From Mycetocola miduiensis (lineage in GTDB: Bacteria; Actinomycetota; Actinomycetes; Actinomycetales; Microbacteriaceae): a stretch of 64,000 nucleotides of DNA. A program made the position numbers and the translations under genes. Location of the stretch: NCBI RefSeq assembly GCF_900115155.1, contig NZ_FOVM01000001.1:620001-684000 (forward strand), in the 5' to 3' direction. This document shows, in pieces, positions 35,148-44,006 of this stretch. Under the pieces are notes generated by a model. The model had not been told where the DNA came from and did not search any database. It saw nothing but the letters and a program-made list of their open reading frames with translations. Within the stretch, counting starts at the first letter, position 1. Every line of letters starts with the position of its first letter.

Positions 35148-35944
35148 GGACGATCTTCTTTCGATAGGGCGCCTACGTGGGCGGGCGCTGAGGTGGCGCC
35201 GGTCATGATCGCGACCGCCTCTGCTGGCGTGTGCGACTCGGGCGAGATCGTGGCGATCCTCCGCCCGAGGCGCTGGATGTGGATCCGGTCGGCGACCTGG
35301 AACACGTTGGGCATGTTATGGCTGATGAGGATGACGCCCAGTCCTGCCTCGCGCAGACCTGTCACGACATCGAGCACCTGCGCGGTCTCGCGCACGCCGA
35401 GCGCAGCCGTCGGCTCATCGAGCACGACGATGCGGCTGCCGAACGCGACGGCGCGTGCGATCGCTACCGCCTGACGCTGGCCGCCGGACAGCGTCTCTAC
35501 GACCTGGGTGATGTCCTGGAGGGTGCGGATGCCGAGCTTGGACACGTTCTCGGCCGCCAGCTGGCGCATCCGCTTGTGGTCGAGCATCCGGAGGACGCCG
35601 CCGAGTGGCCCTCGGCGGCGGATCTCGCGGCCGAGGAACATGTTGGAGGCGATGTCGAGGTCGGGCGCGAGCGAGAGCGTCTGGTAGACGGTCTCGATGC
35701 CGGCGGCGTGCGCGTCCTGTGGGCGGCGGAAATGGACTTCACTCCCTGCGACCTCGAGGTTCCCGACATCAGGGATCTCTGCTCCCGTCAGACATTTTAT
35801 GAGAGTCGACTTCCCGGCGCCGTTGTCGCCGATCACGGCCAGGATCTCCCCCGCGTTCAGATCCAAGTCCACACCGTCGAGGGCGACGACCGCACCGTAC
35901 GTCTTAACAATTCCCCGCGCACGCAGGATCGGCTCGGCGGTCAT
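35144..35944 (-). CDS. Sugar ABC transporter ATPase, FrcA-like
   Basis: The start MTAEPILRAR at 35944 overlaps the permease stop (ATGA). The 266-aa product has one ABC domain only: Walker A GDNGAGKST, signature LSGGQRQ and Walker B IVVLDEPTAAL. Most ribose/xylose-type ATPases have two fused domains of about 500 aa; the single-domain form matches the fructose transporter FrcA. It would work as a homodimer under the permease. Confidence 0.88.
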   Translation of the reverse strand: MTAEPILRARGIVKTYGAVVALDGVDLDLNAGEILAVIGDNGAGKSTLIKCLTGAEIPDVGNLEVAGSEVHFRRPQDAHAAGIETVYQTLSLAPDLDIASNMFLGREIRRRGPLGGVLRMLDHKRMRQLAAENVSKLGIRTLQDITQVVETLSGGQRQAVAIARAVAFGSRIVVLDEPTAALGVRETAQVLDVVTGLREAGLGVILISHNMPNVFQVADRIHIQRLGRRIATISPESHTPAEAVAIMTGATSAPAHVGALSKEDRP

Positions 35945-36984
35945 CCCTTCACCCCCGCCCGGCGGATCCACTGGTCGAGGGCGACCGCGAAGAGGATCAG
36001 GATGCCGATCGCGAGAGTCTGGTACAGCACGTCCACGCGAGCGAGCGAGAGGCCGTTGCGGAAGACCGCGACGGTGATCGCCCCGAGGAAAGTGCCGAGC
36101 AGCGCGCCGCGGCCGCCGAAGAGGCTCGTGCCGCCGATGACGACCGCTGTGATGGAGTCGAGATTGACGTCGACGGCCGCGCTGGTCGTCGCGGCGTTGT
36201 TGCGGCCGATGAGGATCCACGCGGACAGGGTCACGAGGACGCCCGCGACCGCATACACGCTCATCAGCACGCGCCGCGTGTTGATGCCGGACAGCCGGGC
36301 GGCGAGGGGGTCGCTGCCGACGGCGTACACGTGACGGCCCCACCCGGTCTGATGCAGCACGAAGCCCATCCCGACATACATCAGCAGCATGAGGATTACG
36401 CCGACCGTGAAATTGAACGGCCCGACGCTGAACGCCACCGCCGTCCAGAGGAGGAATCCGCCGAGCTTCTCGCCCTGAATCGCGACGCCGTTGCTCATGA
36501 GGAGCGCGAGAGCCAGGAAGATGCTCAGCGTGCCGAGCGTCGTGATGAACGGTGGCAGCCGGAGCACCGAGACCAGCACGCCGTTCAGGAGGCCGGCGAG
36601 GAGCCCGACCAGGATTCCGATTGCGAAGGCGATGGGCCCTGGCAGGCCGGTTAGGCCCACCAGGGATCCCATCACCATCGAGACGAGGATCATCAGCGCA
36701 CCGACCGAGAGGTCGATGCCGCCCGTCAGGATCACCAGCGTCTGGGCGACCGCAAGCGACCCGACGACCGCAACCTGCTGGAGGATCAGAGAGATGTTCC
36801 CCGGGCTGAGGAAGCGCTCATTCGCCAGCTGGAATACGAGCATCGCAATGACTAGCGCGATCATCGGGCTGATCTCGGGATGCAGGTGCAGGATGCGATG
36901 CACCCTCTGGAGCGGGGTTAGCGGGCGGGTCTTGAACGCCTCGGCCGCGGACAGTTCGGTGTTTATCGTGGTCGCCATCATCAA
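35941..36984 (-). CDS. Sugar ABC transporter permease, FrcC/RbsC-like
   Basis: The 347-aa membrane protein (three possible ATG starts at 36978-36984) has about ten hydrophobic segments. The family strings QTLVILTGGIDLSVGALM and GGTSLFGGRGALLGTFLGA are characteristic of the ribose/fructose/xylose permease family. It pairs with the ATPase at 35144 and the lipoprotein at 36987. Confidence 0.9.
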   Translation of the reverse strand: MMMATTINTELSAAEAFKTRPLTPLQRVHRILHLHPEISPMIALVIAMLVFQLANERFLSPGNISLILQQVAVVGSLAVAQTLVILTGGIDLSVGALMILVSMVMGSLVGLTGLPGPIAFAIGILVGLLAGLLNGVLVSVLRLPPFITTLGTLSIFLALALLMSNGVAIQGEKLGGFLLWTAVAFSVGPFNFTVGVILMLLMYVGMGFVLHQTGWGRHVYAVGSDPLAARLSGINTRRVLMSVYAVAGVLVTLSAWILIGRNNAATTSAAVDVNLDSITAVVIGGTSLFGGRGALLGTFLGAITVAVFRNGLSLARVDVLYQTLAIGILILFAVALDQWIRRAGVKG

Positions 36985-36986
36985 CC

Positions 36987-38060
36987 TCAGGAGGTGCAGG
37001 CGTTCATCGCTTCGGCGCCGGTGACACTCTCCAGGCCGGCGACCGGCTGGTCGGTGACGAGCTCGACACCGGTGTCTATGAAGCCGTCGGCGTTGTCCGT
37101 CGTGGGCTTGGTGCCGGAGCGGACGTACTCGACTGCCGCCTTGACGCCCTCGGCGCCCATCTTGCCCGGGAACTGCTGCGAACCGGCGCCGAACTTACCG
37201 TCGATGATCGTGTTGATGTCCTCGCATGCGCCGTTGATCGACGTCAGGAGGGCGTCGACGTTCGCCGCCTTCAGCGCCTGATAGGCGCCTAGGCCCGGGG
37301 CCGTGTTCGAGGTGTAGACGACGTTGATGTTCGGGTTGAGCGAGAGACACTTCTCCATCGCCGTGCGGCCGCCGTCCTGCGCGCCATCGCTGTACTCGTG
37401 GCACGCAATCTCGTACTCGCCACCGGAGTAGGTGCCGGTCTTCGCCTCGTCGCCGATCTTTTCGGGGTCACCGAGGGCGATGCCCATGCCGTCAAGGAAG
37501 CCCTGGTCGCGCTGGTAGTCGACCGAGACGACCTTGTCCGCGAACAGGTCAAGCATCGCGATGACCGCCTTCTCGCCCTCAAGCGAGGCCGCGGCCCACT
37601 TTCCGATGGCTTGGCCGGCGGCGAAGTTGTCGGTGGCGTAGGTCGCGGTCGCGAGGTTCGCGGGGCTGAATGGGGTGTCCAGGGCGAGCACGAGGACACC
37701 GGCATCCTGCGCCTTCTTGATCGCGTCATTGACCGCGGGGCCGTTGTTCGCGATGAGGATCGCGGCGTCGCCGCGAGCGGTGGCGTTCTCGATGGCCTGG
37801 ATTTGGCCGTCGCTGTCGGTCTGATCCTTACCCGCCGCGACCGTGATCTCGACGTTCTGGCTCTCGGCCTCTTTCTTCGCGCCGTCGACCATGGCGACCC
37901 AGAACGGGTCACTGGGGTCCTTCGTGATGATAGTCACGTGGATCGTTTCCTCGCTTACCGAGGACCCGGACTGAGCCGAGCACCCGGAGAGCAGTAGGCC
38001 CAATCCGGCGAAGGCCGCCGCGGCCACCAGGGGCCCACGGCGTGACAGGTTTCGATGCAT
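36987..38060 (-). CDS. Sugar-binding lipoprotein, FrcB/RbsB-like
   Basis: The start MHRNLSRRGP at 38060 gives 357 aa. It has a lipoprotein signal with lipobox LSGC (Cys27). The mature protein follows the type I sugar-binding fold: VTIITKDPSDPFWVAMVDGAK, LVLALDTPFS, and NVVYTSNTAPGLGAYQAL. It is the first gene of the operon and lies 50 bp downstream of the tandem CTACAGCAGTAG operator-like site. The ligand is probably a ketose. Confidence 0.9.
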   Translation of the reverse strand: MHRNLSRRGPLVAAAAFAGLGLLLSGCSAQSGSSVSEETIHVTIITKDPSDPFWVAMVDGAKKEAESQNVEITVAAGKDQTDSDGQIQAIENATARGDAAILIANNGPAVNDAIKKAQDAGVLVLALDTPFSPANLATATYATDNFAAGQAIGKWAAASLEGEKAVIAMLDLFADKVVSVDYQRDQGFLDGMGIALGDPEKIGDEAKTGTYSGGEYEIACHEYSDGAQDGGRTAMEKCLSLNPNINVVYTSNTAPGLGAYQALKAANVDALLTSINGACEDINTIIDGKFGAGSQQFPGKMGAEGVKAAVEYVRSGTKPTTDNADGFIDTGVELVTDQPVAGLESVTGAEAMNACTS

Positions 38061-38109
38061 CCCAACTCCTTTGGTGAGTGACGCCAAGCTGGCGTGTCGT
38101 TCGAGTATC

Positions 38110-38133
38110 TACAGCAGTAGCTACAGCAGTAGA
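38110..38133. promoter_or_regulatory. Tandem LacI-type operator candidate
   Basis: CTACAGCAGTAG occurs twice directly in tandem (38110-38121 and 38122-38133). Each copy has CTAC/GTAG inverted arms, and the junction forms the palindrome GTAGCTAC. The site is 50 bp upstream of the lipoprotein start, the usual place for a LacI-family operator. Confidence 0.6.
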
Positions 38134-38228
38134 GTGGCATCACCAGGAGGGATCTGTCAAGCGCAGGGCATCCCTGGAGTCTGAGCCTGTCGACCGCGGG
38201 CGCAGCAGGCAGTACACCGCCGCCCACC

Positions 38229-38417
38229 ATGGACGGCACCGACATCAACTCGTCCGACGCGACGGTCTACGACACCACCCACGGCGACGGCATCTACCTC
38301 CAATTCTCCGGCCCGAACGCGCACATCGAGTTCGCCAGCCAGCAGGATGCGCTCGGAGTCGCTCATGCACCGCAGGCGCGCGAGCGCGTCCCAGGGTTCT
38401 CGAGTCGCACCGAGTGA
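38229..38417 (+). pseudogene. Short remnant or hypothetical protein
   Basis: A 62-aa frame with a natural-looking part (DGTDINSSDATVYDTTHGDGIYLQFSGPNAHIEF) that degrades toward its end (HAPQARERVPGF). It is followed by a terminator hairpin at 38442. No family recognised. It may be the 3' part of a lost gene, or a small protein with a recently altered C-terminus. Confidence 0.35.
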
Positions 38418-38441
38418 GGGGTCGCACGGGCAAAGAAAAAC

Positions 38442-38470
38442 CCGGCGCAGTGTGACACTGCGCCGGATTT
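38442..38470. terminator. Bidirectional terminator-like hairpin
   Basis: CCGGCGCAGTGT (38442-38453) pairs with ACACTGCGCCGG (38455-38466), a perfect 12-bp stem. ATTTTAG follows on the plus strand and the plus-strand sequence before it is GAAAAAC, giving T-rich tails in both directions. Confidence 0.75.
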
Positions 38471-38556
38471 TAGCCAAGTCTGCCCTTTCGCTCTCCCTAG
38501 TAAGGGACCGAAAGAGGCCGCTGATCAGGCTTTTGTGTTGCGGGGTAGGATCAACC

Positions 38557-38625
38557 TACGACCTCAACGTCGCCGTGTCGAATCACCATATGGCGCGCTT
38601 CCACGAGCTGCGGTCTGACACCGAC
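38557..38625 (+). pseudogene. Fragment of a second dnaE2-like gene
   Basis: The frame reads YDLNVAVSNHHMARFHEL, matching DLNVAVSNHQMSRFHDL of the intact DnaE2 encoded at 39775-43110, and the DNA is similar over about 55 bp (compare 42630-42690). No other part of a polymerase gene is visible here. It looks like a tiny remnant left by duplication, recombination or gene replacement. Confidence 0.65.
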
Positions 38626-38811
38626 ATTTGCACAGCGCCGATCCGGTTGAAAGCGATCCAGTAAGGATCCACATCAGCAGCGCTCGGGTTCCCCGACCGT
38701 ACAGGAGTCATCGCCATGCTGGAAGCGATTCACGGAGAGCGGTGTCATGCAGAACAGGGACCCTGATCGGTGCCGGTCCACGACCGGACACGTTCGCTCA
38801 GCTATTGAGCC

Positions 38812-39045
38812 TTAGCCGAAGACACCACCGAGCGACAAAGCGACGAGAACGACGCCGACTATCAGCATCCCGGTCGACCAGATACGAAGTCGGGTCGGAG
38901 ACGCGCGCTTTGCCCTTTCCTTCTCCGACACGACATTTTCGACGTCGTAACGGACGGGCGCTAAGCGGCGAGCAAAAATGATGAAGGCGGCACCGCCAGC
39001 GACGAGCAGAATGCCCGCTATAAGCATTACAGGCATTAAGTTCAT
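38812..39045 (-). CDS. Small two-helix membrane protein
   Basis: The 77-aa product has two hydrophobic helices (VMLIAGILLVAGGAAFIIFA and GMLIVGVVLVALSLGGVFG) separated by a charged, basic-acidic loop. No family is recognised. It stands alone between remnants and the DUF6504 gene, on the opposite strand. Confidence 0.6.
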   Translation of the reverse strand: MNLMPVMLIAGILLVAGGAAFIIFARRLAPVRYDVENVVSEKERAKRASPTRLRIWSTGMLIVGVVLVALSLGGVFG

Positions 39046-39452
39046 GCCGCTTGGTTCCCATTCTTCCCGGCGCCGGCATAGCTTTCCGGTGGCTTCTTGC
39101 CTCGTTCAATCCTTAAGACTCGTCGCGGGCGCGGTCGGCTAGCTCTCCGCCCACACACGATTTTCGCGGCTTCTTGGGGGCGAAGCCGACCGCACAATGC
39201 GGGTCCAGTCGCATCCCCGGGGAACCGCTCAGACGACCCGAAAGCCGGAGCTCAAACGAACACTTCCAGCCATAGCGCGGCTGCGAGGATCCACCGAGAC
39301 TGGGGAAAGTCCCGTATGCCCCGCCCGTTGAAGAATCGCGCTCAGGCACCTCGGATGCGACAACCATTCGGCGCCCCGAAGGACCGCTTCCGGCGTTGGA
39401 CCCTGGACAGGTGTATCGAGTCTGTCGCCGGTCGGGAGTACACTTTCAACAA
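39046..39452. other. Gap without a recognised gene
   Basis: I see no supported gene in these about 400 bp. The region lies where imuA and imuB would be expected if this were a complete mutasome locus, but no helicase- or Y-polymerase-like fragment could be recognised. Confidence 0.4.
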
Positions 39453-39476
39453 TCGAACACATATACGAATGTTCGA
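39453..39476. promoter_or_regulatory. Split LexA (SOS) box upstream of DUF6504-dnaE2
   Basis: TCGAACACAT (39453-39462) and GTTCGA (39471-39476) are the two parts of an actinobacterial SOS box (TCGAAC, 4 bp, GTTCGA), but eight extra bases (ATACGAAT) lie between them. The site is 14 bp upstream of the DUF6504 start. LexA may still bind poorly, or the 8-bp insertion may have changed control. Confidence 0.5.
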
Positions 39477-39490
39477 AGGAAGAAGTACTC

Positions 39491-39778
39491 ATGCCGACGA
39501 TCATCGACAAGCCGGTCACGGTGGACTTCAGCGCGGGCGGTGACCCGGCGGCGTTCTTCCTCGACCGGTTCGAGCACACTATCATCGGGCAACCGCAGGC
39601 AATCTTCACTCGCACCAGGTGGTGGGAGCAGGGTTCAGCTCCGAAACGAATCGACACGGAACTGTGGCGGGTTGACGCCGTCAAGGCCGGCTTGGCAGCC
39701 GGAGGCGAGGAACAGCACAGGTACGACCTTCGGCGAGACGCCGACGGCACCTGGGTGCTCGCCCTCGACTGGGGATGA
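39491..39778 (+). CDS. DUF6504 family protein
   Basis: The 95-aa product starts at ATG 39491 with GAAGGAAGAAG upstream. The pattern FFLDRFEHTIIGQPQAIFTRTRWWEQGS, then DTELWRVDA, YDLRRDADGTWVLALDWG is the small protein usually encoded between imuB and dnaE2 in Actinobacteria. Its stop overlaps the dnaE2 start by 4 bp. It presumably helps the error-prone polymerase complex. Here the upstream partners are absent. Confidence 0.75.
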   Translation: MPTIIDKPVTVDFSAGGDPAAFFLDRFEHTIIGQPQAIFTRTRWWEQGSAPKRIDTELWRVDAVKAGLAAGGEEQHRYDLRRDADGTWVLALDWG

Positions 39779-42700
39779 GCTTCCCGCATCTGCACGTCCA
39801 CTCCGCGTACTCGATGCACTACGGCGTCACCATGCCGGAGGAACTCGCTGAACAGACTGCAGCGCAAGGGTCCGACTTCCTCGCCGTCACTGACCGTGAC
39901 GGCCTTTACGGAGCCATCAAACACATCCGTGCGTGCATCGCCGCCGGCATCCGCCCGGGCCTCGGCGCCGACCTCGCCATCCACGATGACGAGCACCGGC
40001 CGCTCGGCCGAGTTGTCGTCCTCGCGCACGGCCACACCAACGGCCGGGGGTACGCCGCGCTCTGCCGGTTGGTGTCCGCCGCCCACCAGAACGGGTCCAA
40101 GAAGCCATCCGTGTCTCGGGAACGACTCGCGTTCCTCGCCGGAATGAACTCGCTCACCGTGCTCCTCGGACCCACATCCGACGTCGGCCAGGCCATTGAA
40201 CGCCGCGACGGAACAGAGGCTCGGCAGCGCCTCACGGCTTGGACCCGGGCGATGCCCGCCGGTTCAGTGACGTTGGAGGTCATCTGCCACCTCGCGGAAC
40301 CAGGAAACCCAGGATCGGTAACCCCGGCGACTCGGATGCTATCGCTCGCCGAAAACGCCCTGCTACCCGCTGTCCTCACGAACGCGGTCCGGTACGGCAC
40401 CCCCGATGAGGCGCTGACCGCCGATATCGCTGACGCTGCCAGGATGCTTACTCCGCTGGCAGAGCTGGAGGATCTGCAAACCAACGGACAGGCGTGGCTG
40501 AAATCAGGCCAGGCGATGCGCCAAGTCGCACGGATGGTCGTCGACGCGGGCCCCCGCGAACCGGGTGCGGTCGACCAGCTGATCCGGGACACCGAGCAGC
40601 TCGCCGAGAAGTGCGCCCTCGACGGTGCCACCGACATCGGGTTGGGGAGACCGCGGATGCCGGAAGCATCCGTCATCGGGGTCACAGGTGACCCACTCAC
40701 CGAGCTGTGGGCCCGTGGCCGCAACGGTGTCGACGAACGATACGCCGGCAGCACGCTGCTTCCTGACGCGCATCGCGCGCTCGAGCATGAGATGAGAACC
40801 GTTGAGCAGCTCGGGATGGCCGGGTACTTCCTCACAGTCGCGCACGCGTGCGACCTCATCCGGAATCAAGGCATCCGGATCCAGGCGCGCGGGTCCGGGG
40901 TCGGCAGCGTACTCAACTACGTCCTGCACACCTCCTCGGTTGAACCGATCAGCAACGGCCTGATCTGGGAACGATTCCTCTCCCCCGAACGAGTCAACCT
41001 GCCCGACATCGACATCGACGTCGAGTCCGCCAAACGGCACGACATCTACCGGATGCTTTTCAAGGAATTCGGGTCGGAACGAGTGACGCTCCTGTCGATG
41101 ACGAATGCGTACCGCGGCCGCGGCGCAGTCCGGGATGCCGGGCTCGCTCTCGGGATGGACGACGCCGACATCAAAGAGATCGCCGGGCAGATGTGGCGGT
41201 TCAACGCCCGCCAGTTCCGCCAAGCGCTCAAACAGAACCCGGAACTCGCCGGACTCGCCACGGCAGTGCAGGAAGATCAGCAACTGGACATGCTCGTCGA
41301 CCTGACGCAGCGACTCGACCGGCTGCCGCGACACATCGCCGTGCACCCCTGCGGCGTGATCCTCTCCGACCGGTCCCTGCTGGACCGCACCGCGGTCCAG
41401 GCATCCGGGATGGGGTTGCCCATGTCGATGTACGACAAGCACGACATGGATCCGCTCGGCTTGATCAAGCTCGACGTGCTCGGGGTGCGGATGCAATCCG
41501 CGATGGCACACGCCGTCGCCGAACACCGCCGGCTCACCGGTGAAACGATCGACCTGAACAGAGTGCCTCTCGACGACGAACCCACATTCGAGCTCCTCCG
41601 CTCCACCCGCACCCTCGGAGTGTTCCAACTCGAATCCCCCGGCCAGATGGAACTCGTCGGAAAACTTCAACCGGAGGTGTTCAACGACCTCACCGTCGAA
41701 ATCTCGTTGTTCCGCCCCGGCCCGATGCAGAACAACATGCCGCTCCAGTTCCTCCAAGCCCGCCACGGCGAAGTCGCCCCCGACTACATCCACGAGAGGT
41801 TCAAGCCGTTCCTCCAAGAAACGATGGGCGTCATCGTCTTCCACGAGCAGGTCATGCGGATGTTCGACGAGCTCACCGGGTGTGGTCTTGGCAAAGCGGA
41901 CGTGCTCCGCCGACGCCTCGAAAAACCCGACGAGCTCCCCGCGATCGAGTCCTACGTCCGCGAGCACGCCAACCTCCGCGGATTCTCCGACGCCGTCGTC
42001 AACCGGGCGTGGACGGTCCTCGCCGGGTTCGGAGCGTTCGGATTCGCGAAGGCACACGGCGCGGCCTTCGCCCTCCCCACCTACCAGTCCGCGTGGCTGA
42101 AAACACACCACCCCACGGTGTTCTTCGCCGGTCTACTCACCCACGACCCCGGCATGTGGCCGAAAGACCTCATCCTCGCCGAAGCTCGGAGCCTCGGTAT
42201 CCCCATCCTCGGATTCGACGTGCAGACATCAGGTCTTGAGTACCGGGTTGAGGAGACGGCCGACGGGATCCAGGGAATCCGGATGGCGCTGGTCGAGCTG
42301 AACGGCAGCAGCGAAGCCGAACGCGCACGGATCGCGAAGCACCAACCATTCGACTCGCTCCAGGACTTCCGCGACCGGGTCCGCCCGAAACGCCGGACCT
42401 TCGAAGCGCTCGCCCGCGTCGGCGCACTCGACAGCTTCATCGGCTACGACCGGGACCGCCGACACGAACTCCTCGCCCACATCCAGTCACTCCAAGGATC
42501 CGCCCTACACATCGGCGACGACCAGCTCGCCCTCAACATCGAACTGCCCCCGCTCGGCTACGAAGGAAACCGATTCAAAGCAGTCACCTCGCTCGAGCTC
42601 CGCGGCCGCACCCAAACCGACCTCGAACTTCGCGACCTCAATGTCGCCGTATCGAACCACCAGATGTCGCGCTTCCACGACCTGTTCCGCGAACTCGGAG

Positions 42701-43110
42701 TGACCCCGGCGGCGAAGCTCATCGACCTGCCCGGCGGCACCGACGTGCTCATCGCCGGCGTCCGACGAGCAACGAACACACCACCGACCCGGAACGGCAT
42801 CGGCCGGGTCGTGTTCCTCTCCCTTGACGACGGGTCCGGACCGGTCGCAAACGCGGTCGTCTTCGGCGATGCTCAGCAGAGGATCGGCGGAAAAGTGTTC
42901 CGCACCAGCTACATGCTGATCCGTGGGAAGACTCGACGATCCGGCGCGCGCGGAGTATCCGTCCCCGTGGACGACATGTGGGATCTCTTCGACGTGCAAC
43001 GCAAGGTCAAGGCGAGACTGAAGGCAGAACAGCGAGACGCAGATGCCCACGCTTCAGCGGGTGTCCACCACGTCGAACCTGTGGCGGGTTGGCACCTTCG
43101 CGCAGTGTGA
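39775..43110 (+). CDS. dnaE2: Error-prone DNA polymerase III alpha, DnaE2 (ImuC)
   Basis: The 1111-aa product begins SFPHLHVHSAYSMHYG, the PHP domain. Polymerase motifs follow: ARGSGVGSVLNYVL, LPDIDIDVES with catalytic acidic residues, and SLFRPGPMQNNMP. A C-terminal helix-hairpin and OB-fold region ends near DLNVAVSNHQMSRFH and DDGSGPVANAVVFGD. Length and coupling to DUF6504 identify DnaE2 rather than the replicative DnaE1. DnaE2 performs mutagenic translesion synthesis after DNA damage together with ImuA and ImuB, neither of which is encoded in this window. Confidence 0.9.
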   Translation: MSFPHLHVHSAYSMHYGVTMPEELAEQTAAQGSDFLAVTDRDGLYGAIKHIRACIAAGIRPGLGADLAIHDDEHRPLGRVVVLAHGHTNGRGYAALCRLVSAAHQNGSKKPSVSRERLAFLAGMNSLTVLLGPTSDVGQAIERRDGTEARQRLTAWTRAMPAGSVTLEVICHLAEPGNPGSVTPATRMLSLAENALLPAVLTNAVRYGTPDEALTADIADAARMLTPLAELEDLQTNGQAWLKSGQAMRQVARMVVDAGPREPGAVDQLIRDTEQLAEKCALDGATDIGLGRPRMPEASVIGVTGDPLTELWARGRNGVDERYAGSTLLPDAHRALEHEMRTVEQLGMAGYFLTVAHACDLIRNQGIRIQARGSGVGSVLNYVLHTSSVEPISNGLIWERFLSPERVNLPDIDIDVESAKRHDIYRMLFKEFGSERVTLLSMTNAYRGRGAVRDAGLALGMDDADIKEIAGQMWRFNARQFRQALKQNPELAGLATAVQEDQQLDMLVDLTQRLDRLPRHIAVHPCGVILSDRSLLDRTAVQASGMGLPMSMYDKHDMDPLGLIKLDVLGVRMQSAMAHAVAEHRRLTGETIDLNRVPLDDEPTFELLRSTRTLGVFQLESPGQMELVGKLQPEVFNDLTVEISLFRPGPMQNNMPLQFLQARHGEVAPDYIHERFKPFLQETMGVIVFHEQVMRMFDELTGCGLGKADVLRRRLEKPDELPAIESYVREHANLRGFSDAVVNRAWTVLAGFGAFGFAKAHGAAFALPTYQSAWLKTHHPTVFFAGLLTHDPGMWPKDLILAEARSLGIPILGFDVQTSGLEYRVEETADGIQGIRMALVELNGSSEAERARIAKHQPFDSLQDFRDRVRPKRRTFEALARVGALDSFIGYDRDRRHELLAHIQSLQGSALHIGDDQLALNIELPPLGYEGNRFKAVTSLELRGRTQTDLELRDLNVAVSNHQMSRFHDLFRELGVTPAAKLIDLPGGTDVLIAGVRRATNTPPTRNGIGRVVFLSLDDGSGPVANAVVFGDAQQRIGGKVFRTSYMLIRGKTRRSGARGVSVPVDDMWDLFDVQRKVKARLKAEQRDADAHASAGVHHVEPVAGWHLRAV

Positions 43111-43278
43111 GGTGAAGTCGGCGAACCGGCTTTAAGACGCATCGGGACATCCCCGGCGCAATGAGAACAACGCACGGGGACTCGCAGCGGGGTAGCCGCC
43201 AGAGCACAGGCTGCGCCCGATGAATTTGCCCCGCGTCGAGCCAAGCGTCGCGGCACTAAGGTAATCACACGGCTGTAG

Positions 43279-43345
43279 TTATACACACTGTTAATAAGGG
43301 TGTTAATAACATTCCACACTGTTAATAAGGCTGTTAACAACTTTC
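43279..43345. repeat. Tandem 31-bp repeat with four TGTTAAYAA copies and a DnaA-box-like site
   Basis: Two 31-bp units (43284-43314 and 43315-43345) follow each other. TGTTAATAA occurs at 43289, 43301 and 43320, and TGTTAACAA at 43332. TTATACACA at 43279-43287 equals a known DnaA-box variant. The region is AT-rich in a GC-rich chromosome. It may be an operator array or a DnaA-titration site. Confidence 0.55.
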
Positions 43346-43651
43346 GACCGGGGGATTTTCACTTGCTCGGCACGTGGACAGATCCGGGCCGCGCGCTAGT
43401 GACGCTCCATTGTCGTGCCGCGTGCAAAGGCCTTAAAGAGTGTCTCGTGAAGCGGCCCCCGGTCGTGTCCTGCCGGCTCCACGAGCGGTGACCGCTCAGG
43501 GGCGCACCCCGGGCGCACCGGTAGGAATTATCCTCGACGATCCGCACGATCCCGGGCACACAAGGCGCAACGAACCAAACACGTATTACTACCGTGTGCT
43601 ACCAATCAACTACTGGAAAAGGCGAGATGGCAGGAGCGTCCTAAGCAAATC

Positions 43652-43680
43652 AAAAAGGCCACTTCCCGTGGGAAATAGCC
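43652..43680 (-). terminator. Terminator downstream of the tRNA pair
   Basis: Read on the minus strand, GGCTATTTCCC pairs imperfectly with GGGAAGTGGCC and is followed by TTTTTG. It lies 65 bp beyond the 3' end of tRNA-Ala, in the right direction to stop the tRNA transcript. Confidence 0.7.
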
Positions 43681-43745
43681 TTGGACCGGGGATTCTGTTG
43701 AGGACCGGGTCTAATCGCGCGGACGTTGATGCGGAAAGTGGAATG

Positions 43746-43818
43746 TGGAGCCTAGGGGAATCGAACCCCTGACCTCCTGCTTGCAAAGCAGGCGCTCTAC
43801 CAATTGAGCTAAGGCCCC
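43746..43818 (-). tRNA. tRNA-Ala (TGC)
   Basis: The cloverleaf starts GGGGCCTTAGCTCAATTGG and has anticodon TGC in CTTTGCAAG. The acceptor stem contains the G3-U70 pair that identifies alanine tRNAs. CCA is not encoded. It is 35 bp from tRNA-Ile on the same strand, as usual near gyrA in this order. Confidence 0.95.
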
Positions 43819-43853
43819 GTTACGGGAGAATTTTATGAAAAACGTCTCCCGAG

Positions 43854-43927
43854 TGGGGATACCAGGACTTGAACCTGGGACCTCTTCGTTATCAGCGAAG
43901 CGCTCTAACCGCCTGAGCTATATCCCC
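43854..43927 (-). tRNA. tRNA-Ile (GAT)
   Basis: The gene starts GGGGATATAGCTCAGGCGG and has anticodon GAT in CTGATAA. The acceptor stem GGGGATA pairs with TATCCCC and the discriminator is A; CCA is not encoded. It lies 79 bp downstream of the DUF3566 gene. Confidence 0.95.
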
Positions 43928-43972
43928 GTTTGGGCAGCTTTGAGACTACCTGAATTTCGCCATATGTTCTAA

Positions 43973-43997
43973 TCGAGGGGGCCTGGGGCCCCCTCGA
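43973..43997. terminator. GC-rich hairpin after the DUF3566 gene
   Basis: TCGAGGGGGCC (43973-43983) and GGCCCCCTCGA (43987-43997) form a perfect 11-bp stem with a 3-base loop, just beyond the DUF3566 stop. No T-tract follows, so it may act as a weak terminator or processing site before tRNA-Ile. Confidence 0.6.
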
Positions 43998-44006
43998 CCA
44001 GCACGG

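Noticed and set aside
40504-42111. 535-codon open frame opposite dnaE2
   Set aside because: Antisense to a complete polymerase gene; composition is typical of a shadow frame.
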